This document shows, one piece after another, positions 1 to 13,200 of a DNA stretch of 64,000 bases. A program made the position numbers and the translations under genes. Position 1 is the stretch's first letter, and each line of letters opens with the position of its first letter. Origin of the DNA: Escallonia rubra (lineage: Eukaryota; Streptophyta; Magnoliopsida; Escalloniales; Escalloniaceae); contig JAVXUO010002345.1 in NCBI GenBank assembly GCA_033065855.1, positions 434,001-498,000 of the forward strand, in the 5' to 3' direction. The notes under the pieces are model-generated. The model searched no databases, was not told where the DNA came from, and saw only the letters and a list, made by a program, of their open reading frames with translations.

Positions 1-60
1 AGGCCGAGGCCGACCGCTTGGGGAGGCCGAGGCCGACCCTAGGGAGTGGCCAAGGCCAAT
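1..60. repeat. Short GC-rich tandem repeat
   Basis: The unit AGGCCGAGGCCGACC appears twice, separated by a short spacer, and a third degenerate copy (gtggccaaggcc) follows. The array is cut by the window start, so its full length is unknown. No coding potential is evident. Confidence 0.45.
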
Positions 61-519
61 GGCCAACTCCCATGAAGGGAGGCCAAGGCCACTCCCCTTT
101 TCCGTGAACTTCAGGCGCACCAACGGTAGGTGTTTTGATGAGCAATGGGAAATCCGAAAGTTGCGTTACGACGAACGTGTCGACGTGAATCGTACCCATG
201 TGACGAACGAGGTGTTAAAGTCACGTACGATGGCCAATGAGTATTCAATTTTCTTTCTCTTGGGGAGAAGAAAGGCATTGGGCGGCGGTGGTGACGATGG
301 TGGGTGGGTGGGGGGAGGACGGGGACGGGGGGGTGGGAACTCTTAAACCAAATTTACCTGGCGTGGGTGATGTATTTGAAATGGCGGAAAGAGCCCATAC
401 TTCTATTTTTTTAGTAAATTTTTATTCTCGTCTCCTAATCTTGCTAGAGTAATTGGGTCCGTGCGTTTATCATATTCATTTTTTATTTTTTTTAATGATG
501 ATAAAAGATATTCTTTTTT
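61..519. other. Intergenic, no gene recognised
   Basis: Two overlapping short frames cross 59-452, but they lie over a G-rich low-complexity run (about 285-340) and resemble no family I know. The rest is AT-rich. Confidence 0.5.
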
Positions 520-725
520 TGTGTACTTTTATAATTTTCTGTTTTCGTTTTGAATAAAATTACTCAAACAGTGACAAAAAATTAAAACATTTCAAGGTGT
601 TTTCAGCTTTTTTCACCCAAACTTAACCCAATTTAAAAAAAAAGTTGGTGAATTTTTTTGGTGAAAATGATAAAAGTACATGAGCGTATTTTTTAACTGA
701 ATATGAAAAATATGAAAATGAACAC
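520..725 (+). repeat. Dispersed repeat, copy A
   Basis: This stretch matches the reverse complement of about 40465-40660. Shared landmarks in order are CGTTTTGAAT, ATTACTCAAA, GTGACAAAAAA, a CCCAAACT box, TTTTTTTGGTGAAAAT and an ACATGAG box. The two copies differ at many sites but keep the same order and spacing. It could be part of a non-autonomous transposon. No ends or target duplication could be defined. Confidence 0.6.
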
Positions 726-788
726 CTTGTTTCAGAGAACTTACTAAAGAGACTCTGAACAAATTGTAAAAAGGTCATACTCGACCCT

Positions 789-1200
789 ACCTGTAATATC
801 CTGAAATTCGGGAGCTGGTTAGATAACCATTCAGGCTCCGAAAAAAATTAATAATAATAAACTGGTGATAAATTTAAGTAATGCTCGGGTATAGTATTAG
901 TAGCGCATTGGAGTTTAAAAGAATTTTGAGGCAAAATTGTAATTTTTTGAAATTTTTGGGGGCATTTTCATAATTTTGGAAAAACTTTGGGGCTTAATGG
1001 TAAATTAATATTTTTGGTGATGAAAATAATAAATGAGCGACAGTGTACGTTTTAGTAATACTTAGTTAAATTAATAAGCATTAGGAAAGTTTTGGGGCTT
1101 AAACGTAATTTTTAAAAGGTTGGGGGTTCTTTTGTAGATAGGTAAAGTGTGGGGCTAATAGTACAATTTTGGAAAAGAAGAACCTAGCGTAGGCTAGGTT
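789..1200 (+). repeat. Possible gypsy-type LTR fragment
   Basis: The stretch opens with CTGTAATATCCTGAAATTCG and then repeats phrases of the kind 'ggggcttaatggtaaatt'. I associate that pattern with LTRs of plant Ty3/gypsy elements. No matching second LTR, primer-binding site or coding body is next to it, so this is only a resemblance; I treat it as an old fragment. Confidence 0.25.
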
Positions 1201-2063
1201 TGAAAGGTGTTAGTTTTTGAGTAAAATGAATTAGGAACATGCCACCACATACAAGCTTATGGTGACTAAGCTGATTAAATAATAAAATAGGGAATAAGAT
1301 CATTACTCTCGGGTGAATGAAAGAGGAGGAAAAAGAAGAAAACAAAGAAGAGAAGAAGAAGAAACAGAGAAGGAAAAGGAACAGAGTATAGAGAACCAGA
1401 ACAGGGCTCGGGGAAGGGGAAAAACAAAAGAAACAGGGGATTTCTGCCATCTTTAGCAGGTAAACCTTCCTAAGCCTCGAGTATGTGTAAGATAGTACGT
1501 ATAAGTGGAATTTGTGAGTATTTCTTAACACTGTGGGGCGCAAGAGTTGGCCATGACCATGGCTGTGAAGCCATATTGGTTGGGGGGGGGAGGGGAAGGG
1601 GGGGATGTTTTCTGCGTAAGATAGTGTGTGTTGGGGTGATTAAATCCATAATCTGTGAGTTGGTGTGTGTTTGGGTGAAGGGAGAGAGAGTGTGCTTGAC
1701 TGTGAAGAGTGTGGGGGTTTGGGTATATGGGTTTAACAGTGGAATGGTGTATGGCAGTGTGCGAGGCTATGTGTGTTCATTTGTGTGCTTGTGACCGTGT
1801 GTGTGTGTTATGGAAATGGTGGGTGTGAGTATATGTTATATATGTGTGTGTAAATTTATATGTTAATTAAGGTATTAGAGTGCGGGTTAGGCCTATGAAG
1901 AAGTAGTGGTGTGTGGACAGTGTGTGCGTGTGATTGTGCAGTGGGTGGGTCATTTTAACCTACCCATGCAAACAAGACAGAGTGCAAACGAGCATTTAGG
2001 AATCTTGTCATGGCTCTCACTGGGTTAGCCCAGTCAACTTTAGGGGAATGATATCTGAGCACC
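1201..2063. other. Intergenic with GT-rich low complexity
   Basis: 1300-1440 is purine-rich (AG runs). 1570-1960 is G/GT-rich with repeated 'gtgtgtg' and 'gtgtgggtg' words. The frames here (1184-1543 minus, 1483-1794 plus) are translations of these biased tracts and match no known family. Confidence 0.5.
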
Positions 2064-2262
2064 TCATAGGCTAAGCGCACGGTGAAAGCACCACTTCCAG
2101 CAGGTAGGCAAGTAAGAAAATCTTAAGACGTCTCCTAAATGCGAGAGGCATGGGTCTATTGTTACTTCATAGAGATATTCACGGGTTGATATTAATTCGG
2201 AAGAGACATGGTGAAAAACGTATCTAAGAAGTCTCCTGAATGCGAGAGGCAACCAGCTACGT
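2064..2262. repeat. Pair of imperfect direct repeats
   Basis: GTCTCCTAAATGCGAGAGGCA near 2130 recurs as GTCTCCTGAATGCGAGAGGCA near 2232, each preceded by a similar 'atct(t)aaga' phrase. The units are about 100 bp apart. Their function is unknown; they may be subrepeats of an old LTR or leader. Confidence 0.4.
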
Positions 2263-2370
2263 ACATCATAAATTACCCTTTTTCCAAAAGCTTCTTCAAG
2301 AGGTCCAAGGGGGTGTCATGGGTCAGTCTATAGCCAAACCTTAGACAACCTGGTACCAATTTGTCACCTC

Positions 2371-3349
2371 GTATACCTTTGGCCAAACTTGAATATCACT
2401 AAACAAAAAAATAACAGAATCTTTATTCATAAAACATTTGTTTGTAATTATCCACAAAAGTAAACACGACCAGTAGCATATCTAAATGGGTGGTTCGTCA
2501 ATTTTCCTAATACCATCCTCACAGATTCCTTTCACTATATCGATGCCATCCATCACTCCCTTCAAAATGTGATTGTACACACAAATTTGTGTCTAAAGAC
2601 AAGAAACAATGCACAAAAATTCAATTTAATAAAATTTTAAAGTAAAGGTTGTGATTTATACTGAAAATAAATCTGGGTCGTCTGATTCGATCTCCGATTG
2701 TGGTCACGATCCAAGGGCTAAGACAGCTTATTCTAGAACTGCTGCGTTGACTTCTTCCTCGAGGGCGATTCTTGACTTGTAGAATCACCAAGATTTAAGA
2801 CGAATCTCTCTTTAATGTTTAGGATCAAAGAGAGGTTATTCCTCATCGTCGAGAATCCTCGATTGAAGAACAACATTAAATTAGTGCGTATTGTTCTTCA
2901 AATGAAGTGTAATTCTTGGGATATTGTATGCTTGTGACCGAATTTTGACAGAGCGCAGACTTGTTTGCAGAGACTCAGTGTGTCGTTCTTTCCTACCCGA
3001 AACCCTCTATTTATAGGCAAAACAATGAGATTAAATTTAGGAAACCCGTAATTTGAGGCTTTGTCTTTTAATTAAAGAGACTTTTGTTCCCCTTTAATTA
3101 ACTAAATGAATTTATTTTCATTTAATTTCTTTTAGTCAAACTTGACTTAATTGAATTTTCTTCTAGCAAGACCATAGGCCGGACCAAGCATTTTTATTTG
3201 GACTAGTCCTTCCAATTGTCTTTGACTTCGAGCTCGTTGTCTTGTTTGATTCCAAGTCAGTATCTTGGCCCGCATTTTCGCAGTGTTGAATAATTAACTA
3301 GTTACCAAAATAACTATTGACTGGTAAAAATATTTTAGTGTCTACGAAT
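2371..3349 (-). mobile_element. Possible solo LTR or LTR edge, minus strand
   Basis: Read on the minus strand, the segment starts near GTAGACACTAAAATA, carries a TATA-like CTATAAATAGAG (about 3005-3020) and an AATAAAG signal (about 2420). It ends at ATTGGTACCAGG (about 2350-2362), which resembles the common plant ATTGGTATCAGAGC primer-binding site. These are the usual parts of an LTR in order. No partner LTR or coding body is visible, so this is a tentative fossil call. Confidence 0.35.
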
Positions 3350-3746
3350 TATCTCCACTTTAAAGCTCGTGCAGTTTGTGCGGCACTTTTTGTTTTGTTT
3401 TTTTTTAATTACCGTTGCAAGGCTTAGTATTCATTATTTTTTTTTCTTTTTTCCTTTTTATGGGTTGTGGGCATCTGTTTGCTTTCTTGGGCTGAACCGT
3501 GAGGGCTTAGTCACAAATTTGGCACCAAACCAAGCCCAACCGTCGTCAATGATGTAGGGTGAAACTTAGGGTTTCGAACCTATATATAAGGGTGGCGCCA
3601 AGACATTGACCGTTATCCTTGACGGCTGGTTCCTTCGTTTTGGCGGCTGATCAGGGGTCTTGGCAGCTGACGGCTTGTCTCTTACCTTGGAGCTATAAGA
3701 TACCCATTAACAGGCACGCATATCTTCTCTTGTTATGTGTCCCATT
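3350..3746. other. Intergenic, nothing recognised
   Basis: The stretch is AT-rich, with a TATATATAAGG motif near 3583. The small frame at 3369-3557 has a T-run-derived hydrophobic translation and no recognisable homology. Confidence 0.4.
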
Positions 3747-4507
3747 TGTTGATGTTGGTGATAGATTGTTATGTAATGTGTTTGTATTATAAGTGAAGTT
3801 CAAGACCCAAAAGGTCATGTTCTTTGTCCCACGTTGAAGAGAAAATAAACTTTCTCTCTTTTTATAAGCAAGCACATAGTACATATAATTTGAATTGCTT
3901 TGAGATGTTTTGGAGGGAAGATTGGAAATGCTATTGTGTAATGCACTGTACTGCATACGCGTGAGCGCATGTGGCGCATTGTGTGCGCTTTAGTGGGCAC
4001 ACTTAGCACTTTGCACGTTTGCCGCAAGCGCGTATAGCGTGTTGATTTATATATGATCTAACGGCACATATTTTATCCATTTTTGAAATTATTTCTTTCA
4101 GTCATTTATTTTTAGTGACACTTTACTGACTTTGAAAGTAATTTCGGAAAGGCACCAGAAATAACAGTTATTTCTGATTGGTTGTGTCCCTTCATGAAGG
4201 GATGGCGGTTAAGTCTATATATAAGATTTTGAAATTTAGAATAAAAAATTACTTTTGCATTCTAATTTTCGAATATCATATTTCTCAGTTATATACGCAA
4301 TTTCGATGAGCAATTCTGAAACGAATCTTTAGAATTGCTATCTGCAAATTGTCTATTTGAGTAGTCCTTGAGGTAATTTGCCATTAAACCCAGTAGCAAA
4401 CTTGGATCTAGTGGGGACAAATAGCGCCTTAAAGGCAATGTCTTTAAACGCGCCTCAAGCCATAAAACTTATTCTTTCTTCTTCCTTTATGCGTTCTCTC
4501 TCCAACA
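3747..4507 (+). repeat. Left LTR of the first copia element
   Basis: The 761-bp LTR starts TGTTGATGTTGG and ends CTCTCCAACA. It contains TATATATAAGA near 4216-4226, which could be the promoter TATA box. It matches 8396-9201 along its whole length. Confidence 0.9.
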
Positions 4508-4543
4508 AATTTAAGGCGATATTTAGAAGGAAGGAGAAATAGC

Positions 4544-5400
4544 AATGACAACTTTTCAAGTGATGAATCAGGACTTCATGAAACTGGATAGGTTTGATGG
4601 AACGAATTTCACCAGTTGGCAAAACAATATGATGTTCTTACTCACTGCACTAAAGGTTCAGTATGTTTTGGATCATAATCTGCAACCACTTCTGGAAATT
4701 ACTGACAACGACTCCAATGAGACCAAAGCAGCGCGAAAGAAACGTGAAGAGGACGAACTAGTTTGCAGAGGACACATTCTGAACGCACTTTCAGATCGCC
4801 TCTATGATCTGTTTACATCGTCCAAGTGTCCAAGAGAAATCTAGAAGGCTTTGGAGAACAAGTACAAGAATGAAAAGCAAGGCGCAGATAAGTTCCTCAC
4901 TCTCAGGCATTTCGAATTTACTATGAATGATAGTGAATCTGTTGTGGATTAAGTTCATCAGTTGCAAATTCTTGTTTCTTGCAAATTCTTGTTTCCAAAC
5001 TCAAAGACCTAAAGGTCAAAGTTTTTGAACCATTACAAGTGGGGGCTATTATTTCTAAATTGCCTTGTAGTTGGAATGGTTACAGAAAGAAACTTCTGCA
5101 TACCACAGAAGATTTTACTATTGAACAATTTCATAAACACTTGCAAATTGAAGAGGAAACTCGGGTTCGCGATAAAAGTTTTTCGGTGAATTTTAACTCA
5201 AAAAGTAAAATTTGTGGATCAGAAAAATTCCTAGACTGAAAATTCTGGTAGAAACAAGAGGAAACTTTCGGAAACAAACAACTTTGGCAACTCCAACAAG
5301 AATAACAAGAAGAGAAAAACTTGTTATAATTGTGGGGAAAAGGGACATTTTAAGAAGGAATGCAGAAGCAGGAAAAGGCAGAAAACAGAAAATGCTGGAA
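4544..5400 (+). pseudogene. gag region of the first copia element
   Basis: The opening frame has the copia gag signature (KLDRFDGTNFTSWQNNM) and the region ends in a CCHC zinc knuckle, CYNCGEKGHFKKEC, near 5326-5367. In the family, gag builds the virus-like particle and the knuckle binds RNA. This copy is a non-functional fossil. Confidence 0.85.
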
Positions 5401-5417
5401 GTTCCCATAATGCAAAC

Positions 5418-7842
5418 GTGGTGGAAGACGACATCAATGAAGTGGGAGCCATGATTTCTGGATTGCAGATTGGCATGATTACTGAACTGCATATGGCAAC
5501 TTCGAGCAAACATTTTGATTGGTGGTATGAATCCGGGATTATAGTTCATGTTTGCAACAAGAAGTCTTTTTTCAAGGATTACAAAGAGGCAACGGATGGA
5601 CAAGTGGTGCAAATATGGAATCATAGTTCTGTCAAGGTTTTGGGCAAAAGGAGTGTTGAACTTCAGTTTACTTCAGGGAAGAAACTAGTTCTACTCAATG
5701 TGCTCCATGTTCCGGAAATTAGGAAAAATCTTGTATCTGCTAGTTTTCTTTGTAAGAAGGCGTTAAAGCCTTGCTTGAGTCTGATAAGTTCATCCTGTCT
5801 AAGAGTGGAGTGTTTGCTGGGAAAGGGTACTCATGTGATGGCATGTTTAAGTTATCTATTAATAAAAACATATCTGTTTTGGCTTACTCTGTTGACTCCT
5901 TTTCTTTGTGGCATGGTCGTTTAGCTCATTTAAATTTTAGATAATTAAAATTTATGTCTAAACATGGTTTGATTTCATATAATCATGTGAAAAATGCTAA
6001 ATGCCCAATCTGCATTCAAGTAAAGTTGTCTAAACAACATTTTCCTAAGGCTGAAAGAAATACACAATTGCTAGAACTTGTGCATTCTGACATTTGTGAA
6101 ATGAATGGAGTCTTAAGTAGAGGTGGCAATAGATATTTTATCACTTTTATATATGATTTCTCTAGATATACTTATGTGCATTTAATGAAACTCAAAAGTG
6201 AAGCTTTTGATACGTTCAAGCGCTATAAATCTGAAGTTGAGAAACAAAAGGAGAAAATGATTAAAAAATTTCGTAGTGATAGAGGTGGATAATTTTTTTT
6301 CTATTGAATTTGATTCTTATTGTGAAGAGCAAGACATATTCTGAAGCAATGGCTTTTTGAGATGTTGCTTTTTGGAAAGAGGCAATCAATGATGAGATGG
6401 ACTCAATATTATGTAATAACACTTGGGTGTTAGTTGACTTGCATCAAGGATCTAAAATTATTGGATGTAAATGGGTGTTCAGAAGGAAATATAATACGGA
6501 TGGGTCTATACAAACTTTTAAGGCCAGCGAAAGGTTTTAGACAAAGGGACGTCATAGACTATTTTGATACCTATGCACCTGTTGCACGAATAACATCCAT
6601 TAGAGTGCTTTCTGCACTGACATCTTTATATAAGTTGCATGTACACTAAATGGATGTTAAGATTGCATTTTTAAATGGTGACCTTGATGAAGAGGTGTAC
6701 ATGGAACAACCCGAAGAATTTGTTATGCCGGGAAATGAAAGGAAGGTTTGCAAATTGATTAAGTCTTTGTATGGCTTGAAGCAGACACCAAAACAGTGGC
6801 ATGAAAAATTTGACTCTGCTATTTTATCTCATGGATTTAGACATAATAATGCTGACAAGTGTATTTACTCAAAATTTACAGATGCATATTGTGTTACTTT
6901 ATGTCTTTATGTGGATGACTTGCTCATATTTGGTACGAATTTGGAAGGAATTTCTAAAACAAAAGAGTATCTTAATTCCAGATTTAAGATGAAAGATCTT
7001 AATGAGGTTGAAACTGTTTTAGGAATGAAGGTTAAGAAACATAGTGGGGGTTATGCTTTATCTCAATCACACTTCTTTAATTCCAGTATTTAGGAATTAA
7101 AGAAGTGAGTACCCCATATGATTCTTCTTCCAAATTGAGTGAAAATTCTGGTAGAGCAGTTCCTCAACTAGAATTTGTGAGTGCCATTGGTAGTCTAATG
7201 TATGCAATGCATTGTACTAGGCCCGATATCGCATTTTTAGTTTGCAAACTTTCTAGATATACAAGTAATCCTGGTGTTGATCATTGGAAAGCTATTTGTA
7301 GAGTCTTTGGGTTTCTTAAACGAACTATAAAATTAGGACTATTTTACAATCGCTTTCCTGTAATACTTGAAGGGCACACTGACGCTAGTTGGATAACTAA
7401 TGCAAGCGATAACAAGTCAACGTCAGATTGGGTGTTTACCCTCTCGGGAGGAGCTATTTCTTCGGTTTCAAAGAAACAAACTTGTATAACACACTCAATG
7501 ATGGAATCTGAATTTTTGGCGTTGGCGACCGCAGACAAAGAAGCATAATGACTGAGAAATCTGTTTTTTGATATAAAGTTGTGACCACAACCGGTGCCAT
7601 CAATTTCTTTGCACTGTGATAGTGAGGCGACTAAGTCTAGAGCATATAGTACCATTTATAATGGTAAGTCTAGGCATATAAGCTTACAACATGAGTATGT
7701 CCGAGAATTGATACTAAATGGTGTGATCACCATAGTGTATGTTAGGTCAAGTAATAACTTGGCGGATCCTCTAACTAAAGGTCTTTCAAGAGATCTGGTG
7801 AGGAGTACATCTAGTGGGATGGGTTTGAAACCTTTTATCTAG
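5418..7842 (+). pseudogene. pol region of the first copia element
   Basis: Recognisable parts in order are: a protease-like segment near 5515; a GAG-pre-integrase and integrase start around 5900-6290 (LVHSDICEMNG); reverse transcriptase around 6440-7100 ([20 protein letters not shown]-type motif, LYVDDLLIFG with the catalytic DD); and RNase H around 7340-7800 (GHTDASWI, MMESEFLALATA, NNLADPLTKGL). Integrase before RT marks it as Ty1/copia. It is broken in many places. Confidence 0.88.
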
Positions 7843-8395
7843 ACCACCAGTAATGGAAACCCGACCATAAGCTAGTCTTATGGTTTAATGGGTAATAACA
7901 AGTTACTGATAAGTGGTTGAATGAGCACTTAATTATTTGTTTGGTAACGCAATCCAGGATGTGAAAGTGCTGACTGTTACGATATAGAGGGTGAGTTATA
8001 AACTTTTAATGAAGTTTAATTAATTTCCGTAAGAGTGTTCAAGTAACAGGGTCACGCATGAAACTTCACCTATATGAACATAAGAAGTGGAGCCGCTTCT
8101 AGCAAAAGTTAAGGGTTTATTTTTGTAAATGTTCATGAACTCCAGGATGAGGCAAATGGATGTGTTAATGCATTATTTATTTGGTGAATTGCTCACTGAA
8201 ATTGGATATCGTTATCTGTGCAACATATTCGGTTCTAATATCAATGAATCCAGGTTTAAGCTTAGGCCACCATGGATTTAATTAGAGCTTTGATGTGTTT
8301 GTACTAAGTAAGGGTTTAAATCGAGAGATACCTTTACTAAGCATGACAATATCAGTATGTAGTTGAGGATCGACATAACAATCTAAGTGGGGGAT

Positions 8396-9201
8396 TGTTG
8401 GTGTTGGTGATAGATTGTTATGTAATGTGTTTGTATTGTAAGTGAAGTTCAAGACCCAAAAGGTCTTATTTTTTACCCACGTTGGAGAGAAAATGAATTT
8501 TCTCTCTTTATAAGCAAGCACATGGTACATATAGTTTGAATTGTTTTGAGATGTTTTGGTGAGAATATTGAGAATGTTATTGTGCGGTTTGAATTGTTTT
8601 GAGATGTTTTGGTGGGAATATTGAGAATGCTATTGTGCGGTGCACCGCACACGCACTCGTGTACGTGCATGTGGCGCATTGTGTGCGATTTAGTGGGTGC
8701 ACTTTGCACGCTTGCTGCGAGCACGTATAGCACGTTGATTTATATATGATCTAACGACACATATTTTTACCAATTTTTAGAATTATTTCTTTCGGTCATT
8801 TATTTTTAGTGACACTTTAGTGACTTTGAAAGTAATTATGGAAAGGCACCAGAAAAAACAGTTATTTATGATTGGTTGTGTCCCTTCATGAAGGGATGGC
8901 TGTTATGTCCATATATAAGATTCTGAAATTCAAAATAAAAAATTACTTCTGCATTCCAATTTTCGAATCTCATATTTCTCAATTATATACACAATTTCGA
9001 GGACTAATTCTGAAATGAATGTTTAGAATTACTTTTTGCAGATTGTCTCTTTGAGTAGTCCTGGAGGTGATTTTCCATTAAACCCGGTAGCAAAGTTGGA
9101 TCGAGTAGGGGCAAATATCGCCTTAAATACAGTGTCTTTAGACGCGCCTCAAGCCATAGAACTTCGTCTTTCTTCTTCCTTTTTGCGTTTTCTCTCCAAC
9201 A
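8396..9201 (+). repeat. Right LTR of the first copia element
   Basis: This 806-bp match to the left LTR is longer mainly because a roughly 53-bp segment, TTTGAATTGTTTTGAGATG through TATTGTGCGG (about 8535-8640), occurs twice in tandem. It ends CCAACA, followed by ctatt. Confidence 0.9.
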
Positions 9202-10259
9202 CTATTCCCTTTTCTTTGCAAACTTGTTTCCACACAATTTGTTGTCTATAATATGGTGTACTAGTCTTAGCCACAATAGCAGACCTGCCACATGCAACTA
9301 CCATGCAGATTTATTCTATCACCGCAAACCACTGCCATTAGAAGACGGACTCTCCATCACCGCAGGAAGGACTACCAATTAGTAGACAATATTGCCATCA
9401 TAATTAGAACGAACTTTGTATGCGACCACAAGGTTGCAACGTGGGCATTAAAAATTTAGGAATGAAAACTCGGCTTTTGATTAGGTGGAACAAATTTACT
9501 GATCGGATGAATTAAGGTGGTGTGGATTGACAATACCCGAGTCGGGATCGGCCTCATCGTTCACTTGCCGTCGGGCTATGTTGTAGCCGCCGGTGGTGGG
9601 ACATGACTGCCGCCATTTGTTTTTGGGCCATGGCTGCCGTTTTCCGTCACCCTATTCCCCTGCACCAACCAGTGATACCCAGCGTTTTTGGCGCCATTGA
9701 GGCTGCTGACATCTAAAACCGATCAAATTGCCATCGCCGACGTCTGTCATTTTTTTTTCATAAATCTGATCCACTAATAGCTAGAATCGCCGCCCGGCGT
9801 TCTTCGAGGCAGTCACCGGTGGGCCGTCGCCGTTTGCCGCGATACCCTGATCTTCTGCCGTCGTCGCCCTTTCTCTTTAGTTTCTTTCTGTCATGGATTT
9901 GTCATCCAGACGACTATTAAAATTCAAGATAAAGAGGAAGACAGCAGCTCAGGCAATGGAGGGAAGCAACTCTAATGGAAGACAAGCTGAGCAAGTGAAA
10001 TACACACAGGAAAGTCTATAGGAAATTGGCGCGTGTGGTCAGTTGGGCTGAAGTAAATGCACAGGCGCGTGAGGAGCGTGACAACGCTAATTACCATGAA
10101 GATCTTGTTGAGTTGGAAGTATTAAGGCAAAGAATTAATGAAGGAAATCTTTGCTTAAGACATTAATAACAAATTAGTTATAGCCGTTACAACTGATTGC
10201 AATTAGGCTTTTAGAGTTCCAGAAATTTCCTTTCTTTTATTTTCATTTTCCATTTTCAA
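9202..10259. other. Intergenic; no gene recognised
   Basis: The stretch is CG-moderate DNA with degenerate 'gccgtcgccg' words around 9540-9870. A short ATG-started frame near 9893 (MDLSSRRLLKFKIKRK) runs for about 40 codons and has no homology I recognise. Part of this stretch, roughly 10130-10259, may be the worn 5' LTR of the gypsy element that follows. Confidence 0.4.
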
Positions 10260-13200
10260 TTCTCTGAGTGGGAGGTTGTTAGCATCTTTCGGTTGTAACC
10301 TCCTTATAAGAAGATGATCATGAAATAAGGGTATCCAATGAAAAATCTATGCAAAGTTTTCCCCTCCAATTCTTCTCTCTGAAATTTTTGAATACTCTTT
10401 CTTCTTCCAAATTGAATTCTCTGAAATCTGTGAGTATCCATGAGTAAGGCCAACTAAAGTCTTACAAATTGGTTTTCAGAGCAGTGTTCGAATCCTCACA
10501 TGGGGTACAATACCAGGCAAGGCAAGCAACACCAATTGGATGAGCACGTGAGCCTAATGGAGGCTCAATTTACAGATCACTTTGGAGCGATAGACGATCA
10601 ATTGGTGGGATTGAAGGAGACAGTCTCAGAAATCTCAGACCAAATGTCATCAGTAGACCAATTGAATGATGAACTGCCTGTGGTGAGACAAAGCTTAAAT
10701 GAACTACAGAAAATGATGCACCAGCTGATTAATCTTAAGGATGGAGAAAGCTTTAGCTCGGGGTCAAGACAGTCTAAATCAGGTAAGGGATATGAACAAT
10801 TACACCAGGAATATCATTACACTACTGTAAACCCTTCTAGTCCAAAATTACCTAAGTTAGAGTTTCCAAGGTTTTGGGGGGAAGACTCATATGGGTGGGT
10901 ACGAAAAGTAGAGAAGTATTTCGAGTTTAACCCTGTGGATGAGCAGTATAAAGTGAGCTTTGCCTCAGTCCACTTTGATGGGCGGGCAGGATTTTAGTAT
11001 GGGACCTACAGTAAAGCCAGATGGAAGGTCTCATGGGTTAATTTTGTCAGGGACTTACATGTTAAGTTCTGTAGTTTGTTTAGAGAAAGTATTATTCGGG
11101 AATTCCACAAGTTAAGACAAAACACCACAGTAAAGCAGTACTACAATGACTTTGAGACTCTCAGATCCATATTAGTGAGTGAGGGGAGCAAGTTTGAAGA
11201 AGGTTATTTCATTCAGAGTTTCATAAGTGGCCTAAAGGATGACATTAGGCTTGAGGTGGAAAAATTTGATGTGGGGGATCTCTCTCGAGCCATCTTCCTT
11301 GCAAGAAAGTAGGAAGCCAGCTTGAGCAATGTATGGCACCACCCCAGGACCATGACCAGGACACAGTCTACCCCTAATAATACTAGTCCAGCCAAGCTCC
11401 AAAACCCAAATTCTAGCTGGAAGACTAAACCTATATAAGCTAACCCACTTGCTTTCCACAGCCAACATACACCTGCCCCACCACAAAAGGCCTTACTACC
11501 TACACCAAACCAAGCACCCATCCAAAGATATAATAGGGGTTTTTCTTATGAGAGAAGAAAAATGGGGCTTTGTTACTGGTGCGATAAGGTGTTCTCACCA
11601 GCTCACACACGTAAGCATAGACAGGTTTCCATGCTAGTAGTTGGTGAAGAAGAAGGGGAGGACACACCCCCTGTCTATGATGAAGAGTTACCTGCACAAG
11701 AGGAACCTGTTGTGGAAAAGGAAGAGGACAGAGTTGAAATTACAGTGCATGCCATTACTAGAACTCCCTCAAATAACACTTTTAAGCTGTGGGGCAGACA
11801 TGACAACAAGGTGTTTTGTATACTCATTGATACAGGATCAACCCACAACTTCCTTGACCCCAACACTGCTAACAAATTAGAATGTGTAGCAGTGGCTACG
11901 ACCCCAATGACCATTCTGGTGGCTAATGGCAATAGGGTCACCGGTGACTCCATGTGTCAAGATTTTGCTTGGACCTTACATGATCAAACATTTAATTATG
12001 ATATGATGATATTGTCATTGGGAGGCTGTGACTGTGTTTTAGGCCTGCAATGGCTCAAGACACTAGGCCAAGTTCAGTTTGATTTTAAGGCAATGACAAT
12101 GACAATCACAAAAGAAAGGAAAGCCATCACTTTCCAAGGAGGAAATAGGAAGACTCAGGTTAAATTACTGTCAGCTGAAGGAATGTTCAAGTATTGGGCA
12201 CACAATGAAGGGGCCTTACCTTCAGGTAATAACCAAGATCCTCAGCTTACAACATTACTTCATACATTTGCTGATGTTTTTAGGGAGCCCAAAGGATTAC
12301 CTCCTGTAAGACCACAAGACCATCACATTCCCCCCATTCCTAACTCATAACCTATGATTATTAGACCTTATAGAATGCCATATAACCAGAAAGTGAAGTG
12401 GAAAAGATAGTCCACGAAATGCTTGATTCAGACATTATCCAGCCTAGTTCATCTCCCTTCAGCTCATCAGTGCTATTAGTTAAGAAGAAAGATGGCTCAT
12501 GGAGAATGTACATTGATTACAGGGGACTAAATAAACTCACAGTTAAGAACAAATACCCTATTCCAGTTCTGGATGACCTCCTAGATGAGCTTCATGGGGC
12601 AATGGTGTTTTCCAAGCTAGACCTCAGGAGTGGGTGTCACCAGGTGTGGGTGAACCCTGATGATGTTCACAAGACAGCATTTACAACCCACTTTGGACAC
12701 TTTGAGTTCAAAGTGATGCCATATGGGCTAACAAATGCACCAGCCACATTTCAGTCGATCATGAATGATGTTTTCAAACCTTCTTTAAGGAGCTTTGTGT
12801 TATTTTTCTTCGATGACATTTTGGTGTACAACAAAAGTTTTAAGGAACACTTACAACACCTTGGTACAGTGCTGCAAACACTAAGGTAGCACCAACTCTT
12901 TGTGAAGTCTTCCAAATGTACTTTTACTATTGGAAAAGTGGAGTATCTAGGCCGTTTGATCTCTAGAGAAGGGGTTTTTGCTGATCCCAACGAGATAGAG
13001 GCCATGGTCAACTAGCCCTTGCCTAAAACTCTCAAGCAATTGAGGGGCTTTTTAGGCCTAACTGGTATTATAGAAAATTCATTCAGAACTATGGCATAAT
13101 TAGCAAGCCTCTCACCAAACTCTTGCAGAAGAATAATTTTAATTGGGAACCAGAGGCTTTAGCAGCTTTTGATAAGCTCAAGGCAGCTATGGTTAGTGCT

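Larger units (their letters stand above)
3747..9201 (+). mobile_element. Ty1/copia LTR retrotransposon, broken fossil
   Basis: Two LTRs (3747-4507 and 8396-9201) start TGTTG and end CCAACA. They flank gag and pol remnants in the order gag, protease, integrase, reverse transcriptase, RNase H, which is the copia order. The bases next to the ends are ccatt on the left and ctatt on the right, a near-match 5-bp target duplication. A purine-rich tract (aagtggggga, about 8385-8394) precedes the right LTR. The coding region is broken many times, roughly ten or more. By eye the LTRs agree at about nine bases in ten, so the insertion is old. Confidence 0.93.

Noticed and set aside
1184-1794. Two frames of more than 100 codons
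   Set aside because: They translate purine- and GT-rich low-complexity DNA and have no homology.
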